Positions 43,661 to 54,038 of a stretch of 64,000 nucleotides of DNA are shown here, piece after piece (the first letter of the stretch is position 1; each line of letters opens with the position of its first letter). The notes beneath the pieces are model-generated. The model was not told where the DNA came from, ran no database searches, and saw only the letters and a list, made by a program, of their open reading frames with translations. The position numbers and the translations under genes were made by a program. The DNA comes from Nephrocerus scutellatus (lineage: Eukaryota; Arthropoda; Insecta; Diptera; Pipunculidae): positions 64,184,882-64,248,881 of the forward strand of contig OX352761.1 of the NCBI GenBank assembly GCA_947095585.1. The letters run 5' to 3'.

Positions 43661-45260
43661 TCACAGCAATCCATCGTCAAAGATGACAAGAATACGATTA
43701 GACTTATGTGACTATGATTTTGAAATAATCTACAAACAAGGAAAATTGAATACAAACGCGGATGCATTATCGCGAATACAACTAGACTCTGATATATTAA
43801 AGAAGATGATACCGCATAAAATAGATGAAAAAGTCAAGAAAGCATTAATAATTACAAGGGGAATGACCAAAAACGATAAGAAAGAGGATAGTACGGAGAA
43901 ATGCAGCTCTCAACAGAAGTCTGATCAACTTCAAATGTGGGAATGCACATCCATTAATGAAGTAAAGAACATGAGGAAATTAAAATTTAATGTCGACAAA
44001 AATATAAAAAACTGCAGAATAAATATTGAAAATAATTATGTACACGTAAGTTGCAGCGAAAAATTAGCGAATCCAGATTCGACTCTGAGAAAGCTTGCAC
44101 AAAGAATGGAAAAAGAAAATATCAAAAACCTAGCGCTAGGATATGACGATAATATATTTAAAGTGTACACAAAAGAAGAACTAAAGAAAGCATATGCAAA
44201 TATAAAGATAAATAACAGGAATCCTCAACTAAAAATATTAATATATATCGCCCCCAAACAAATAAACGACGATTTAACAAAATACAAACTAATTGACGAA
44301 TTTCATAATTCAACACATGGCGGACATCTCGGAGTCAGAAAAACAATTATCAAATTTAAACAAAGATATAACTGGAAAAACTTGGCCCAAATGGTTAAGA
44401 AATTCATAACTAATTGCGATCTCTGTGCTAGAAACAAACAGACAAAGCATACAAAAGAACCACTGACAGTAACAGACACTCCTACCACTAGTTTCGAAGT
44501 AGTATCAGTAAACACAGTAGGACCATTAAGAATCTCAAATGATTTTAGATATATTCTGACAATGCAATGCGAACTGACAAAATTCGTAGTTGCACACCCT
44601 ATGACCTCTAAGAACGCGACATCCACAGCAAAAACAATAGTCGAACAATTTATTTTAAAATATGGACATTTCAAGGTACTCAAATCGGACAACGGGACAG
44701 AATTCACTAACGAACTACTAAGAAATATTTGTTCACTACTGGAAATAAAACAAACATTTTCCACACCATACCATCACCAAACAATAGGAGCACTCGAACG
44801 TAACCACAGAGTACTTAACGAATTTCTTTTGACTTTTGTCAACGACAATGAATGGGACAAATGGATACCATACTTTACATTCGCATACAACACAACTCCA
44901 CATATCGACACAGGCTACACGCCATATGAACTCATCTACGGCAAACTAGCAAGACTACCCTCAGATAAATACAAAAATATACCATTTTGACGATTATTCA
45001 AACGAACTAAGAGTAAGACTTAATACAGCACTAAACCGTGCAAAAGACTTAACTACTAAAGTAAAAATGAAAAGAACATTAGACAGTAATACTAATAAAT
45101 TTAACATAAATATAGGAGACCTAGGTAGTATTAGTAAAAGTAGAAAATAGGAGAAAAAGTCCATACAAAGGACCATATACAGTAGTAAATACTAGTATAA
45201 ACCAAAACGGCATAATAACCGTACTACATAATAATCAATTGAAATTATACAAACCTAGAC
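43623..45260 (+). pseudogene. Family B RNase H end and integrase, copy 1
   Basis: Open 43623-44990: NHRPIVSLFTHSNP, LCDYDFEIIYKQGKLNTNAD, a long spacer, zinc domain FHNSTHGGHLGVRKTI..CDLCARNK, core with VSVNTVGPL (the first catalytic Asp is Asn here), LKSDNGTEFTNE (second Asp) and GALERNHRVLNEF (Glu), then FAYNTTPHIDTGYTPYELIYG. After a stop the C-terminal chromodomain-like part is frame-shifted (to about 45260). The Asp-to-Asn change alone should abolish integration; B' still has Asp at this place. Confidence 0.86.
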
Positions 45261-45381
45261 TAAGCTAACTACCAATTTATATAATTAAATTTAACGCATT
45301 TTTCCATTATTACATATTCAAAAAAAAAAAACAAAAAAAATATATACAAAACAAAAATTTTTTTTTTCCAAAGGGTAAGGG

Positions 45382-46042
45382 TGTAGTGTATATCCACAAG
45401 ATACACACCATCCAAGTAAATACAATAAAGAACATTAATTTATGAGGACACCAATGCACAATCCAAATGTCAATACAAATACCGCACACAATCAGTGACA
45501 CTCACAAAACCATAAGTTACATAACAAAATAAACAAAGCACACGTGTTCGGCAAACACCGACACGGTGCACTATGAATCATACACAACAAGTAGAGCATT
45601 TGCATCGTCTCTACTCTAGCATAAGTATTTCAAGTTCATCAATAATGAGCACACTATTGTAAAAAACAAAACTATTTCAAGTGCATCGATGACGATGCAC
45701 TGCATTATTATATACATATTTTCTATTAGTAGATAAGAAACTTACATTGTTAGATTTACTATAAAAGAAGTAGATTTTTACCAAATAAAAACAGAGTTAA
45801 TTATACATTCAGATCGAACGTATCTTTTTCTTTCTACACGCCTTGCTGGGGATTTTTGGTCCTGACTGCAAAGCAAGCTGAGTGCAGTTTACTGCTTGGC
45901 AATTACACTCTCATGCTTTACTTGACAGCAATCACACTATCACAATATTTTCACATTATCTCAGTAATCAGTACGTGGCAAACCTGTCATATCATCAACA
46001 TCCTACGTAAAATAAGTACCTTACTTTTACCTTACTATTACA
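45382..46042 (+). repeat. Family B LTR (661 bp)
   Basis: Starts TGTAGTGTATATCC after a purine tract and ends TATTACA. It resembles the 607-bp LTRs at 54759, 56333 and 57685 over its whole length (for example TCTAGCATAAGTATTTCAAG, AAGTGCATCGATGACGAT, TTTACTATAAAAGAAG, the last containing the TATA-like box). It is followed by a primer site rather than by host flank, so another interior follows it. Confidence 0.85.
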
Positions 46043-46097
46043 TGGCGATCCTGCAAACACGCGCAACATTTTAAAAATAAATTTTTTGCTAAATGGG
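46043..46097 (+). other. Primer-binding site and leader start of family B copy 2
   Basis: TGGCGATCCTGC follows the LTR directly. Its first nine bases and the following GC fit the 3' end of insect tRNA-Arg(ACG); the assignment is tentative. The leader continues to 46097, where the A-tail of a minus-strand non-LTR element interrupts it. Confidence 0.6.
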
Positions 46098-46145
46098 TTT
46101 TTTTTTTTTTTTTTTTATAATGTACACAGCGTGGGCGTTAGAAAA

Positions 46146-46830
46146 TTAGGGAGAGGAAAAGATGAGATGTCTATGCACGCGAGTCTTAAACAACTGCAGA
46201 TCATAAAAATGCGGAAACACAGAATCAGGCAAGTCATTCCATATAACAATCGTGCGGCTAAAGAAGGAATCTCTGAATTGGTTAGTACGTCCGAAGATAG
46301 GCTTAATGGTAGACCCTTGAGCTCGAGTTGAGGCACGGGTATTACGGATGGGTTGGAGAATAGGCGGGATGCATCTGGATATTTCTTTTGAACACCGCTT
46401 ATGGAAAAAGCGATAAAACAATGACAGGTAGGAAACATTCCTACGATGTTCAAGCGGTTCGATTGATTTCGCGATATGAACGTCACCAATAAGTTTTAAC
46501 GCGCGGTTCTGAACTCTGTCTAGTAGATGCAATGTGGTCTTGGGGGCACCTGCCCAGACAATACAATTGTATTCGAGTTTAGGGCGAATATACGCCTTGT
46601 AAATAGTAGCCAAATCTGAAGGAGTGAAGTACATCTTGCACCGTTTTAGGAAACCTAAACATCTCGTAGCATTTTTGGCGATGGCAAATATGTGGTCGTT
46701 CCAACGAAGCTTGTTGTTGACGCACATACCGATAATTAAAAGCTTTTCAGTTTCTATAATGCAAGAACCATTCATGGATAAAGGTTGCGGGTTTAAATTA
46801 CGCTTAGACGACAGAAGACAGCATTGGGTT
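46146..46830 (-). pseudogene. Jockey/CR1-type RT C-terminus
   Basis: Thumb and C-terminal region: LGMCVNNKLRW-like IIGMCVNNKLRWNDHI, KNATRCLGFLKRCKMYF, IYKAYIRPKLEYNCIVWAG, LLDRVQNRALKLIGD, NVSYLSLFYRFFHKRCSKEI, TRASTRAQ. Ends about 30 bases before the poly(A). Separated from the palm domain by a shift near 46830-46910. Confidence 0.85.
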
Positions 46831-46903
46831 TTAGAAGCGTTAAATTACACTTTATTATGTAGTCCCCACCTTGTTATGCTGTCAAGGTCAGAATTTAACG
46901 TGC

Positions 46904-47743
46904 TTAACATACGTTGTTGTTCAAGTTCCACGAAGAGGGTCGTGCAGAAAGCGTGAAGTCATATGAAAAGCTAAGAGTACTGTCATCAGCGAAAGAATGG
47001 ATTGGATTAGAGGTGGTGGATTGGAGATCATTAATGAAAATTAGAAAGAGTGTCCGCGATAAAACAGAGCCTTGAGGAAAACCGGCGTTTATGCGGTGAA
47101 CATTGGATTTGAATCCGTCCAATACGACCTGAATAGAACGGTCAGAAAGGTAGTTACTAGTCCAATTGAGCAGGGTGTTATTAATTCCATAAGCATTCAT
47201 TTTCGACAAAAGAGCTTGATGCCAGACTCTGTCAAATGCCTTGGAAATATCGAGTGCAACAACTTTACTTTCACCAAATTTGTGAATAGACTGGTTCCAC
47301 TTTTCAGTGAGATAAGCCATCAGGTCACCTGTAGAACTTTGACTACGAAAACCATACTGCTGGTCACTAAGGATTTCACGTGATTCAAGGTATTGCATAA
47401 GCTTACGATTGAACAGGGTTTCCATGACCTTGGAGAGTATAGATGTTAGTGCAATGGGTCGGTACAAGGAAAGGGATGACGTTTCGCCTTTTTTAGGAAC
47501 AGGCTGGATAAAGGCTGTTTTCCAATTCCTTGGGACGACTCCGGAAGAATAAGAGAAATGGAAAAGTCTGCGAAGTGGTAATGCCAACGTTGAAGAACAA
47601 CTCTTCAAAACTATAGCGGGAATGCCATCAGGCTCAGCAGATTTATGAATGTTGAGATCATTTAATACTCTTGCCACTTGACGAGTACGGAAGTAAATCT
47701 GTCCCATAGAGGATTCAACTCTTACAAGTACAGGCGGCGACAA
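46904..47743 (-). pseudogene. Jockey/CR1-type reverse transcriptase
   Basis: SAEPDGIPAIVLKSC, RNWKTAFIQPVPKKGE, LYRPIALTSILSKVMETL, LSDQQYGFRSQSSTGDLMAYL, VVALDISKAFDRVWHQ (motif A), GFPQGSVLSRTLFLIFINDL (motif B), SFADDSTLSF (catalytic motif C). The frame leaves the protein shortly after motif C. The catalytic Asp residues are all present. Confidence 0.88.
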
Positions 47744-47898
47744 CGTGCTATCTGGCAGCGTAGAGCTAGCTGCAAAATGTGAAGGAAGCAGATTAGCCTT
47801 GTCTTTTGAGCTGACAGTTGGAATGTCATTGTGAATAAGCGTTGGAATTGTAGACGAGGCATTTTTAATTCCTTTGGGACATTAAAGTATTTTTTGTC

Positions 47899-49000
47899 TC
47901 AGTTTTTGGTCATAGTCAAATTTGGCGAGTTTAAGGAAGGCATTGCAATCATTTCTGACTCGTCTAAATTTGGTTCGGTTTTCCACAGTGGGGTTTTTTT
48001 ATATAACCGAAAGCATACCTCACGGTTCCTAGTAGCCTCTTTGCAGCTTAAATCATACCAAGCATTTTCCTTCGGTTTGATACACTTTGTCCTGGAAGGG
48101 ATAAATTGTCTCATACCCTCGAGGATTATGTTACCGATCGTATCAGAAGTGGCATCCACACCACTATTGGCGTTAAGTGGCCAGTTATAGCTTTTAAAGA
48201 AATTATTGAGGCCATCCCAGTTGGCTTTCTCGTATAGCCATACTTTTCTTTTAGGAGTTTTCTCTTTAACTGTGTGGTTTGACAACGAGAAATTAGCTGA
48301 TACTACACAATGGTCTGAAGAGCCTAGAGGTGATAATACATTGACGGTGTATTCGTTAGGAAGAGAAGTAAGAAACAAGTCAAGGGTATTAGCGTTATGA
48401 CTTACAATGTCTGGAATTCGAGTGAGTGAGTGAAATGGTTAAAATCAGCAAATAACTCAACATCCTTTCCTTGCTGTGTTGTTAAGCCGGAATGGCGCAG
48501 CCAACTAGAATTGTGTATGTTGAAATCTCCCGCAATTACGATTTCAGAGAATTCATCATGTGATAAAATTCTAGTGATAGATTCGGACAGTGCATCTAGC
48601 TCACTACAAGTTGAGACACTGTCTAAATTAGGTCTTCTGTATATGAAACAGTAGTAAATGGTATGCTTACGCACTTTGACTTTAAGCCAAATGAAGTTGA
48701 ATTCCACGTTGGAACAATGATTGAAATGTGCTTGGGACTGGTAAGCAATATCACTACGTACATATATTGCGAGACCGCGGTGGGCAAAAAATACTGGCAC
48801 TAAGTTGTAACCAGGCCAACTAAAATCCGAAACGTCGGAATCAGCATTAACCTGAGTTTCTGTTAGTGCCAGAATAGCAGGTTTGTGGTCTGATAAATGG
48901 ACGCAAATGGCCGAGAAATTCGATCTAAGCCCACGAATGTTACACACATCGACCCTGAATTCGCACATTAGACGAATAGGACACACACCGATACAATAGA
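47899..49000 (-). pseudogene. Jockey/CR1-type endonuclease
   Basis: Two frames: 48402-49034 carries FRVDVCNIRGLRSNFSAI, ILALTETQVNADSDV, RGLAIYVRSDIAY, YYCFIYRRPN and IVIAGDFNIHNSSWL; 47899-48378 continues with LSPLGSSDHCVVSANF (the SDH motif) and the spacer toward RT (RTKCIKPKENAWYDLSCKEA). One shift near 48400 breaks it. The start of the 48402 frame reads out of flanking DNA, not element sequence. Confidence 0.84.
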
Positions 49001-50304
49001 GACAAACCGTGGTGAGAAAGAACAATGACGACACTCAACCAACCGTTGCAAGTGTTATGCCTTTACAACTAGAATTGAGCGACCGTCACAGCAATCACAC
49101 ACTGTTCGCCACTACAGAGACAGAATTAAACGCACTGGTTATTCGAATTTATGTGTAGCCAAAAACGATTCACCAGCACGTTCAGCTTATTCGTACCAGA
49201 AAAATTATAACTTTTTCCAATAAAACCTAAAAATCCTATTTTGAGGATCCTAAATTTCAAATTTTCGAAAAATTACAAATAAAAATTTTAAAATTTTTCG
49301 ATAACACAAATAGTTGACTATTCCAACTTATGTGTTGATTTTTAAAAACATTTTCTTATCCTATTGGAACAAGACAATTTGAACAAACAAGATTAATTCA
49401 TTGGCGACATTAAGAGCTTTCAATAGCATTTCCAGCGACATCTTCGGAGCCAACAAACGATCAACTCCTGAAATCATCCAAACACTAACATCTGCTGAAA
49501 ACGAAATTAGTACACATCAACAACATACAAATTTTCTTGACGAGCCAGGACATATAACCACTCCTAAGAGAAGTCATACGAAGAGCAGCAAAACATTCTA
49601 CAATTTATTTTAGAACATAAAAAACATATCTCAAGTTTTTTTTTCTTAATTATGATAACAAAAATTATATAAGTACCTATACATAAAACAACACCTAATA
49701 AACACAATTCAAATTTTATTGAATAAATTTTTAGATTATATAGAATAAAAAAGGACAACTTATAATTTTAAAAATTATATATATTACTTTTACTTAAAAT
49801 ACAATGAATTTCTAGAAAACACAGACTTAGAAAGTGAAGACAATATAAATTTGCACGAATTATATTTAGAAGATAACATAGAAAATACAAACATGGCAGC
49901 ATTTAATCTAGAGACGGCAATGAAGGCAGGCCATTCCTACTTTTTCAGGAAATTATAGGGAATTAGATAGTTTTTTAAAAATAGTAGAACTAGTAGATAA
50001 ACCACTAAATAATACCGCTTAGGAAGATTTGTTAGAATTTATCTTCCATGTAAAATTAAGTGCGAATGTAAGAACTATAATACACACACAACCAGAAAAC
50101 CTAACAGCACTCAACACAGAACTAAGGAATAAATACAAATCAGCAACAACTATACCCCACATGCACACATCACTAACACAAATCACACAAAGAAATTTTT
50201 CTGTCACGGCATACAAAGACAGAATAACTTACCTTATTACAGACTTAAAAAAATTACAAATTGACGATCTCGGTACTACAAATCAAACCAAAAAGTCAAT
50301 AATC
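48998..50304 (+). mobile_element. Family B copy 2 (leader and gag), truncated
   Basis: Nearly identical to 39964-41190 over leader and gag, including the premature TAG in gag (about 50022). It keeps the 75 bp or so that copy 1 has lost after NKR (adding STPEIIQTLTSAENE), but its gag ATG is changed (GATTAATTC at 49391) and it has a 4-bp insertion near 49928. It stops abruptly at 50304, where Helitron 2 sequence begins. Confidence 0.85.
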
Positions 50305-50448
50305 GAGGCTCATAAATCAAGAATTTGTCTTCAAATGTACAGATTCAAGGACAAATTCACCATTCTTTAAATTTACTTCCTCGGAAATTCTGATGAGGAA
50401 ATCATTCAGCGTTGTGCCATCAGTCATGTTGTAAAACGACAAAATATT

Positions 50449-51309
50449 GTGCAACTTCAACATCTCTTACATGAACACAATCAATTGGTCAAATTGTTCA
50501 AGACTGCACTAGAAATGATGCCTTCGGATAATCACAAAATAGTGATCAGGGCAGACAAAAGACCAGCAGGCGAACATGAAAGACGCTTCAATGCACCGAC
50601 TTTGAATGAAATTGCTATTGTAGTTGTTGGCGAGAATTTGGAGTCTCGCGACATTGTGGTTCGACGGCGTGATGGTGATAACCTTCAGCGTATCTGCGAA
50701 ACCCATCGTTCGTATGATGCATTACAATACCCGCTGATATTTTGCCGAGGAGAGGATGGATATCATTTCTTGATCAAGATGATTAATCCATTTACCGGTC
50801 CGTAGCAATGTTTTTAATCGTTTTTTAATTCGATTCCTGACAAAAGTTCATTATTCATTTACAGGTCAAGAAACAGCTCGATGAACTTTTATGCCTACCA
50901 TTTGATGATTCGTCGAAACGAGGACAATCACATATTGAAATACCGCAGATTGTTTCATCAGTTCGCCGGTGATATGTATGTCAAAATCGAAACGGAACGT
51001 CTGACATATATACGTTTTAATCAGAAAAAATTGCGTACAGAAGAATACATTCATCTGCGTTATGCTATGAATGTAGATGGAAATGCAAACAATGTCGGCC
51101 GGCTTACAATTTTGCCAGCGACGTATGTTGAAAGCCCAAGGCACATGCACGAATACGCCCAAGATGCGAAGACCTACGTGCGCCAATACGGTCGACCAGA
51201 CCTATTCATTACTTTCACTTGCAATCCAAAATGGATCGAAATCACACAGCTGTTATTACCCGGCCAATCATCCAGCGATCGCCACGACATTACAGCACGA
51301 GTATTTTAG
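50449..51309 (+). pseudogene. Helitron 2 Rep domain
   Basis: 50449-50805: LLHEHNQLVKLFKTALEM, then the AGEHERRFNAPTLNEIAIV block. 50881-51309: MNFYAYHLMIRRNEDNHIL, LFHQFAGDMYVKIETERL, AMNVDGNANNVGRLTILPA and RPDLFITFTCNPKWIEI, the conserved motif just upstream of the HUH nickase residues in Helitron Rep. The HUH and Tyr motifs themselves are missing; the next sequence is helicase. Confidence 0.82.
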
Positions 51310-51354
51310 CAGAAACTCAAGTCACCAATTGCATTCATATAAGTCGATCGATTA

Positions 51355-51606
51355 CAATTGATTTCAACGGACTTCCCATTTCAATTTGAGCGTGTGCAGT
51401 TTCCGGTTCACCTTGCATTCGCAATGACAATTAATAAATTGCAAGGCCAACCGTTGGAAATGTGTGGAATAAACCTTGAGTTGCCGTGTTTTTCCCATGG
51501 GCAGTTGTACATGTCGTGCTCTAGAGTTGGTAAACCATCGTCGCTATTCGTTTTCTCACCGGACGGAAAGACAAAAAATATCGTTCATCACCAAGCGTTG
51601 CAATAA
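51355..51606 (+). pseudogene. Helitron 2 helicase C-terminus
   Basis: Same C-terminal block as at 15675-15914 ([27 protein letters not shown]), with Ser replaced by Leu in the conserved NKSQGQ motif. Joined to Rep by a deletion. Confidence 0.85.
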
Positions 51607-51773
51607 AGATTCGGCTGGATGAATCCTTTCTCGACGAACTGACTGACTGACAGACAACACACAGCCTAAGCCGGTGAAGATAAAAATAAATTAAATATAT
51701 TTTAACACAAAGCTCACTTCTCATTTTCCTCAAAAGTAAATTGCACCCTTGCGAAGCTGGGGCGGGTCGCTAG

Positions 51774-52111
51774 TTTATAATATTTGTTGTTTAAATTGTA
51801 ATATTTTCTTGCTCAAGGTTTTTTGTAGTTTTCCCTGACCATGATCCATTGATATTTGGATTCGCGTCGTATTTATTTCTTGTTTGTCGCATCTTAGTCC
51901 TACATTCCGAATTTCATACAAATCGGTTAAGAAAAAATGAGTTCCCAAAATACTGATATTTAACAGTCTCACTTAAAAGTGTGACATTTAACAGTGTCTT
52001 ACAACAGTGTCTCACTTGACAGAGCTCACAACAGTGTGACATTTAATAGTGTCTCACTTAACATTTTACTTTTTGAACATATACCCCCTTAACCCTTGTA
52101 GTGAGACGTTG
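51774..52111. other. Unassigned spacer with short repeated words
   Basis: No recognised gene. At 51964-52070 the word ACAGTGTCTCACTTA or a variant (ACAGTGTGACATTTAA) recurs about six times, a small degenerate repeat. A minus-strand 65-codon frame (51775-51972) was not recognised. Confidence 0.4.
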
Positions 52112-53295
52112 TCACGTCAAAAAAAACCGAAACCATTGGAGTTTCAGATCCCACAGTACCAATCTGTCACTCAAGTCCGTCTGTAACATCAACCATTGTA
52201 GACTGGCGTGATCGGTAATCACAGTAAATTCCTGACCCTCAATGTAGGCACGAAATTTCTTAATGTTCGAGACCACAGCTAGACATTCTTGCTCCGTAAC
52301 ACTGTAGTTCCTTTGAGATTTAATGAACTTTTGAGACATAAAAGCCATGGGGACTTCGTCACCGTTATCAGTCATAGTTTTACGTATCAACACTACAGGC
52401 GAGCTCCAGGAACTTTTGGATTTTTTTCATAAATCCTTGAGCATCTCATCCAGTTCAGCGAAGATCAATTTCTGGATCGCCTGAGATACTGGATAATGAT
52501 TGTGTTCTGAACATCGATAACGTGTTCGACCAGAGTCGTCTTTTCCAATCCATCTATGTCGAAAGAAGGAAAAAGGGACTTAACAGCCTCCATTCTGTTT
52601 GACTGACAGCTCGTACAGTTCGATTTCTCGCGCCTGTCCTCAACATTCAATCTTGACGCCGACTTTCCTTTTATCTGGTGTCGACTTCCATCCGCCGTTT
52701 TCACACTTCTAATAAACTTCGATACACCGCGACAATTTCTTTCTTTCTTCTGCCACTTTCAAATCGATACAACTAATTGTAGCACCACTATCAAGCATAG
52801 TCCGATCAAAAATTTTCAGCTCCGCATACGAACGTACATCTTTTCCTCGGTTGATGATTGCATCAATCAATATTCGACGGTTTTCCACCACTAATTTCCA
52901 AAACTTCCAAGATCCTCCAAACACTCTTAATATCTGTGACTAGATTCGTTACAGTTCCAACCGATAAGAACATTATTTTCAGCCAAAGCACAATTTTCAC
53001 GTTCTGCAAGTGGTGTTAAAACGACTTCCTCCGGAGAACTATATGCCATATCTATTTTAGAGACGTTACGGCGTGGCATAGGATTCCTGAATACAGTAAA
53101 CCCACGATTATCATCCTCAAAGAAACGGTCACGTCTCCGACAGATATCTCGGAGTTGTGCCACACAGCTATTTGTCAGATACAGAATCTCATGCTGAATA
53201 TCCGGTCGAATCAGCAATATGCCAAATTCACTACCATGCAAGAACTCAATGCCACTAAGATCTAGTTCTTCATTTTTATTCAACTTGCCAGTCAC
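52112..53295 (-). pseudogene. Ty3/gypsy relic: gag, protease, RNase H
   Basis: Minus strand from right to left: 52927-53295 gag end with LRDICRRRDRFFEDDNRGF and a decayed zinc knuckle (IGWNCNESSHRY); 52709-52924 protease with MLDSGATISCIDL (Asp-Ser-Gly); 52465-52704 start of pol (FPSFDIDGLEKTTLVEHVID); 52112-52393 RNase H (KTMTDNGDEVPMAFMSQKF, EQECLAVVSNIKKFRAYIEG, VITDHASLQWLM). The RT palm is deleted between the last two pieces. No LTR was found on either side. Confidence 0.82.
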
Positions 53296-53442
53296 CTAGT
53301 ACTGTATAGACTTAACAGCTATGGCAGATTGGGCTAATTTAGTAGTTTTTAGTCAATAATTTGTCCTGGAATTGTGTCGTACTACGCTTAGTACTCTAGA
53401 AGTATAGTTAAAATAACTTCATACTTTTATACCTACTTGTAG
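53296..53442 (+). other. Intron sequence upstream of phosphatase exon
   Basis: Noncoding AT-rich DNA ending in ACCTACTTGTAG, a good splice acceptor for the exon at 53443. The upstream exons of the gene are not in the window. Confidence 0.6.
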
Positions 53443-53610
53443 GCACTGGGAAATCTATATTTTTCGCATGAGACAATTAGCTCGTTGAGAATCTGGAACT
53501 TTTTAACACATCAATGGGAAGCAATTGTTGGAAAAGTTATATATTCAGGAAATATTGAAGCGGTAGCAATAAAAGAAAAATCTAAATTTCCACAAGATTT
53601 TTTCCCCCAG
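53443..53610 (+). CDS. 5PtaseI: Inositol-1,4,5-trisphosphate 5-phosphatase (type I), exon a
   Basis: Host gene exon of 56 codons, phase 0 at both ends, with acceptor TTGTAG and donor CAG|GTTAGT. It reads ALGNLYFSHETI..LRIWNF, HQWEAIVGKVIYSGNIEAV, KEKSKFPQDFFP, which I recognise as the INPP5A/5PtaseI segment just before the CKWSRKG block. The enzyme removes the 5-phosphate of inositol-1,4,5-trisphosphate and so ends calcium signalling. Nothing in the exon is broken. Whether the locus is expressed cannot be told from sequence. Confidence 0.85.
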
Positions 53611-53673
53611 GTTAGTATTAAAGTACGTATTATTCCAAATAAAGTTTAAAATTATCTTTTCTTATAATTAAAG
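53611..53673 (+). other. 63-bp GT-AG intron
   Basis: Donor GTTAGT, acceptor ATTAAAG, AT-rich; a typical short fly intron. Joins FFPQ to CKWSRKG in frame. Confidence 0.8.
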
Positions 53674-53846
53674 TGCAAGTGGTCTCGTAAGGGCTTTATG
53701 CGTACTCGATGGGAAATTAATAGAACTGCTATTGATTTAGTCAACATTCATTTGTTTCATGATGCTTCAAATTTAGCAGCTTGTGAAGATTTTCCTTCCA
53801 TTTATTGTAAGACTAGGCGGAGGGCTTTGTTACATACATTAAAAAG
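53674..53846 (+). CDS. 5PtaseI: Inositol-1,4,5-trisphosphate 5-phosphatase (type I), exon b
   Basis: 173 bases starting CKWSRKGFMRTRW, then FDLVNIHLFHDASNL-type AIDLVNIHLFHDASNLAACE, FPSIYCKTRRRALLHTLK, and the first two bases of an Arg codon. VNIHLFHDASN is a catalytic-domain motif of type I 5-phosphatases. The exon ends AAAAAG|GCAAGT: a GC donor with otherwise perfect consensus. Using GT four bases later would put the next exon out of frame, so the GC site is the one that fits. Confidence 0.88.
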
Positions 53847-53950
53847 GCAAGTATAGATATTTAAAACGAAAACTTCCAAATAAAAAACAAGTAAATTAAT
53901 GCAATTAGTTCGTTTCGTAAATTAAATTTTATTTGTGTTATTTTTCTTAG
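53847..53950 (+). other. 104-bp GC-AG intron
   Basis: Donor GCAAGT, acceptor TTTTTCTTAG after a T-rich tract. The left edge of the tandem duplication (53871) lies inside this intron. Confidence 0.75.
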
Positions 53951-54038
53951 ATTTCACATGGATACAAAAAATGGCTTGATACCATATTTTGTGTTTGGAG
54001 ACTTCAATTTTCGATGTGATACGAAAGGCGTTATTAAA
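53951..54038 (+). CDS. 5PtaseI: Inositol-1,4,5-trisphosphate 5-phosphatase (type I), exon c, copy 1
   Basis: 88 bases: completes the split Arg codon, then FHMDTKNGLIPYFVFGDFNF, and RCDTKGVIK up to donor GTATGA. GDFNFR is the signature of the 5-phosphatase active site (the Asp and Asn coordinate metal and water). It fits exon b in frame and ends at a codon boundary. The next expected exon is not in the window; TE-rich DNA follows instead. Confidence 0.88.

Larger units (their letters stand above)
39964..45381 (+). mobile_element. Family B gypsy element, copy 1 interior
   Basis: Begins at AGAGACAAAC.GTGGTGAG, where similarity to copy 2 (48998) starts. Leader, gag, protease, RT, RNase H and integrase follow in order, with a polypurine tract (AAAGGGTAAGGG) before the LTR at 45382. 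No 5' LTR precedes it; env sequence of family A lies directly upstream. Confidence 0.82.
46098..48997 (-). mobile_element. Jockey/CR1-type non-LTR retrotransposon
   Basis: Minus-strand element with a 19-base poly(A) (plus-strand T run 46098-46116) and a 5' end near 48997, about 2.9 kb. Encodes endonuclease and RT in the Jockey/CR1 arrangement. Inserted in the leader of family B copy 2 between the primer site and the AGAGACAAAC motif. ORF1 was not found, so it is probably 5'-truncated. Confidence 0.85.
50305..51773 (+). mobile_element. Helitron 2, 5'-truncated
   Basis: Begins at GAGGCTCATAAATCAAG, equivalent to about 14500 in Helitron 1, and ends with the same hairpin plus CGCTAG at 51773. 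It is closely similar to Helitron 1 but keeps the Rep segment that Helitron 1 lost. The left junction is inside family B gag. Confidence 0.85.

Noticed and set aside
46098..46116. T run as a Pol III terminator or microsatellite
   Set aside because: It is the complement of the poly(A) tail of the minus-strand non-LTR element whose RT C-terminus ends about 30 bases away.
53847..53852. GT donor at CAA|GTATAG for exon b
   Set aside because: It would add four bases and throw exon c out of frame, losing GDFNFR; the GC donor four bases earlier fits both consensus and frame.
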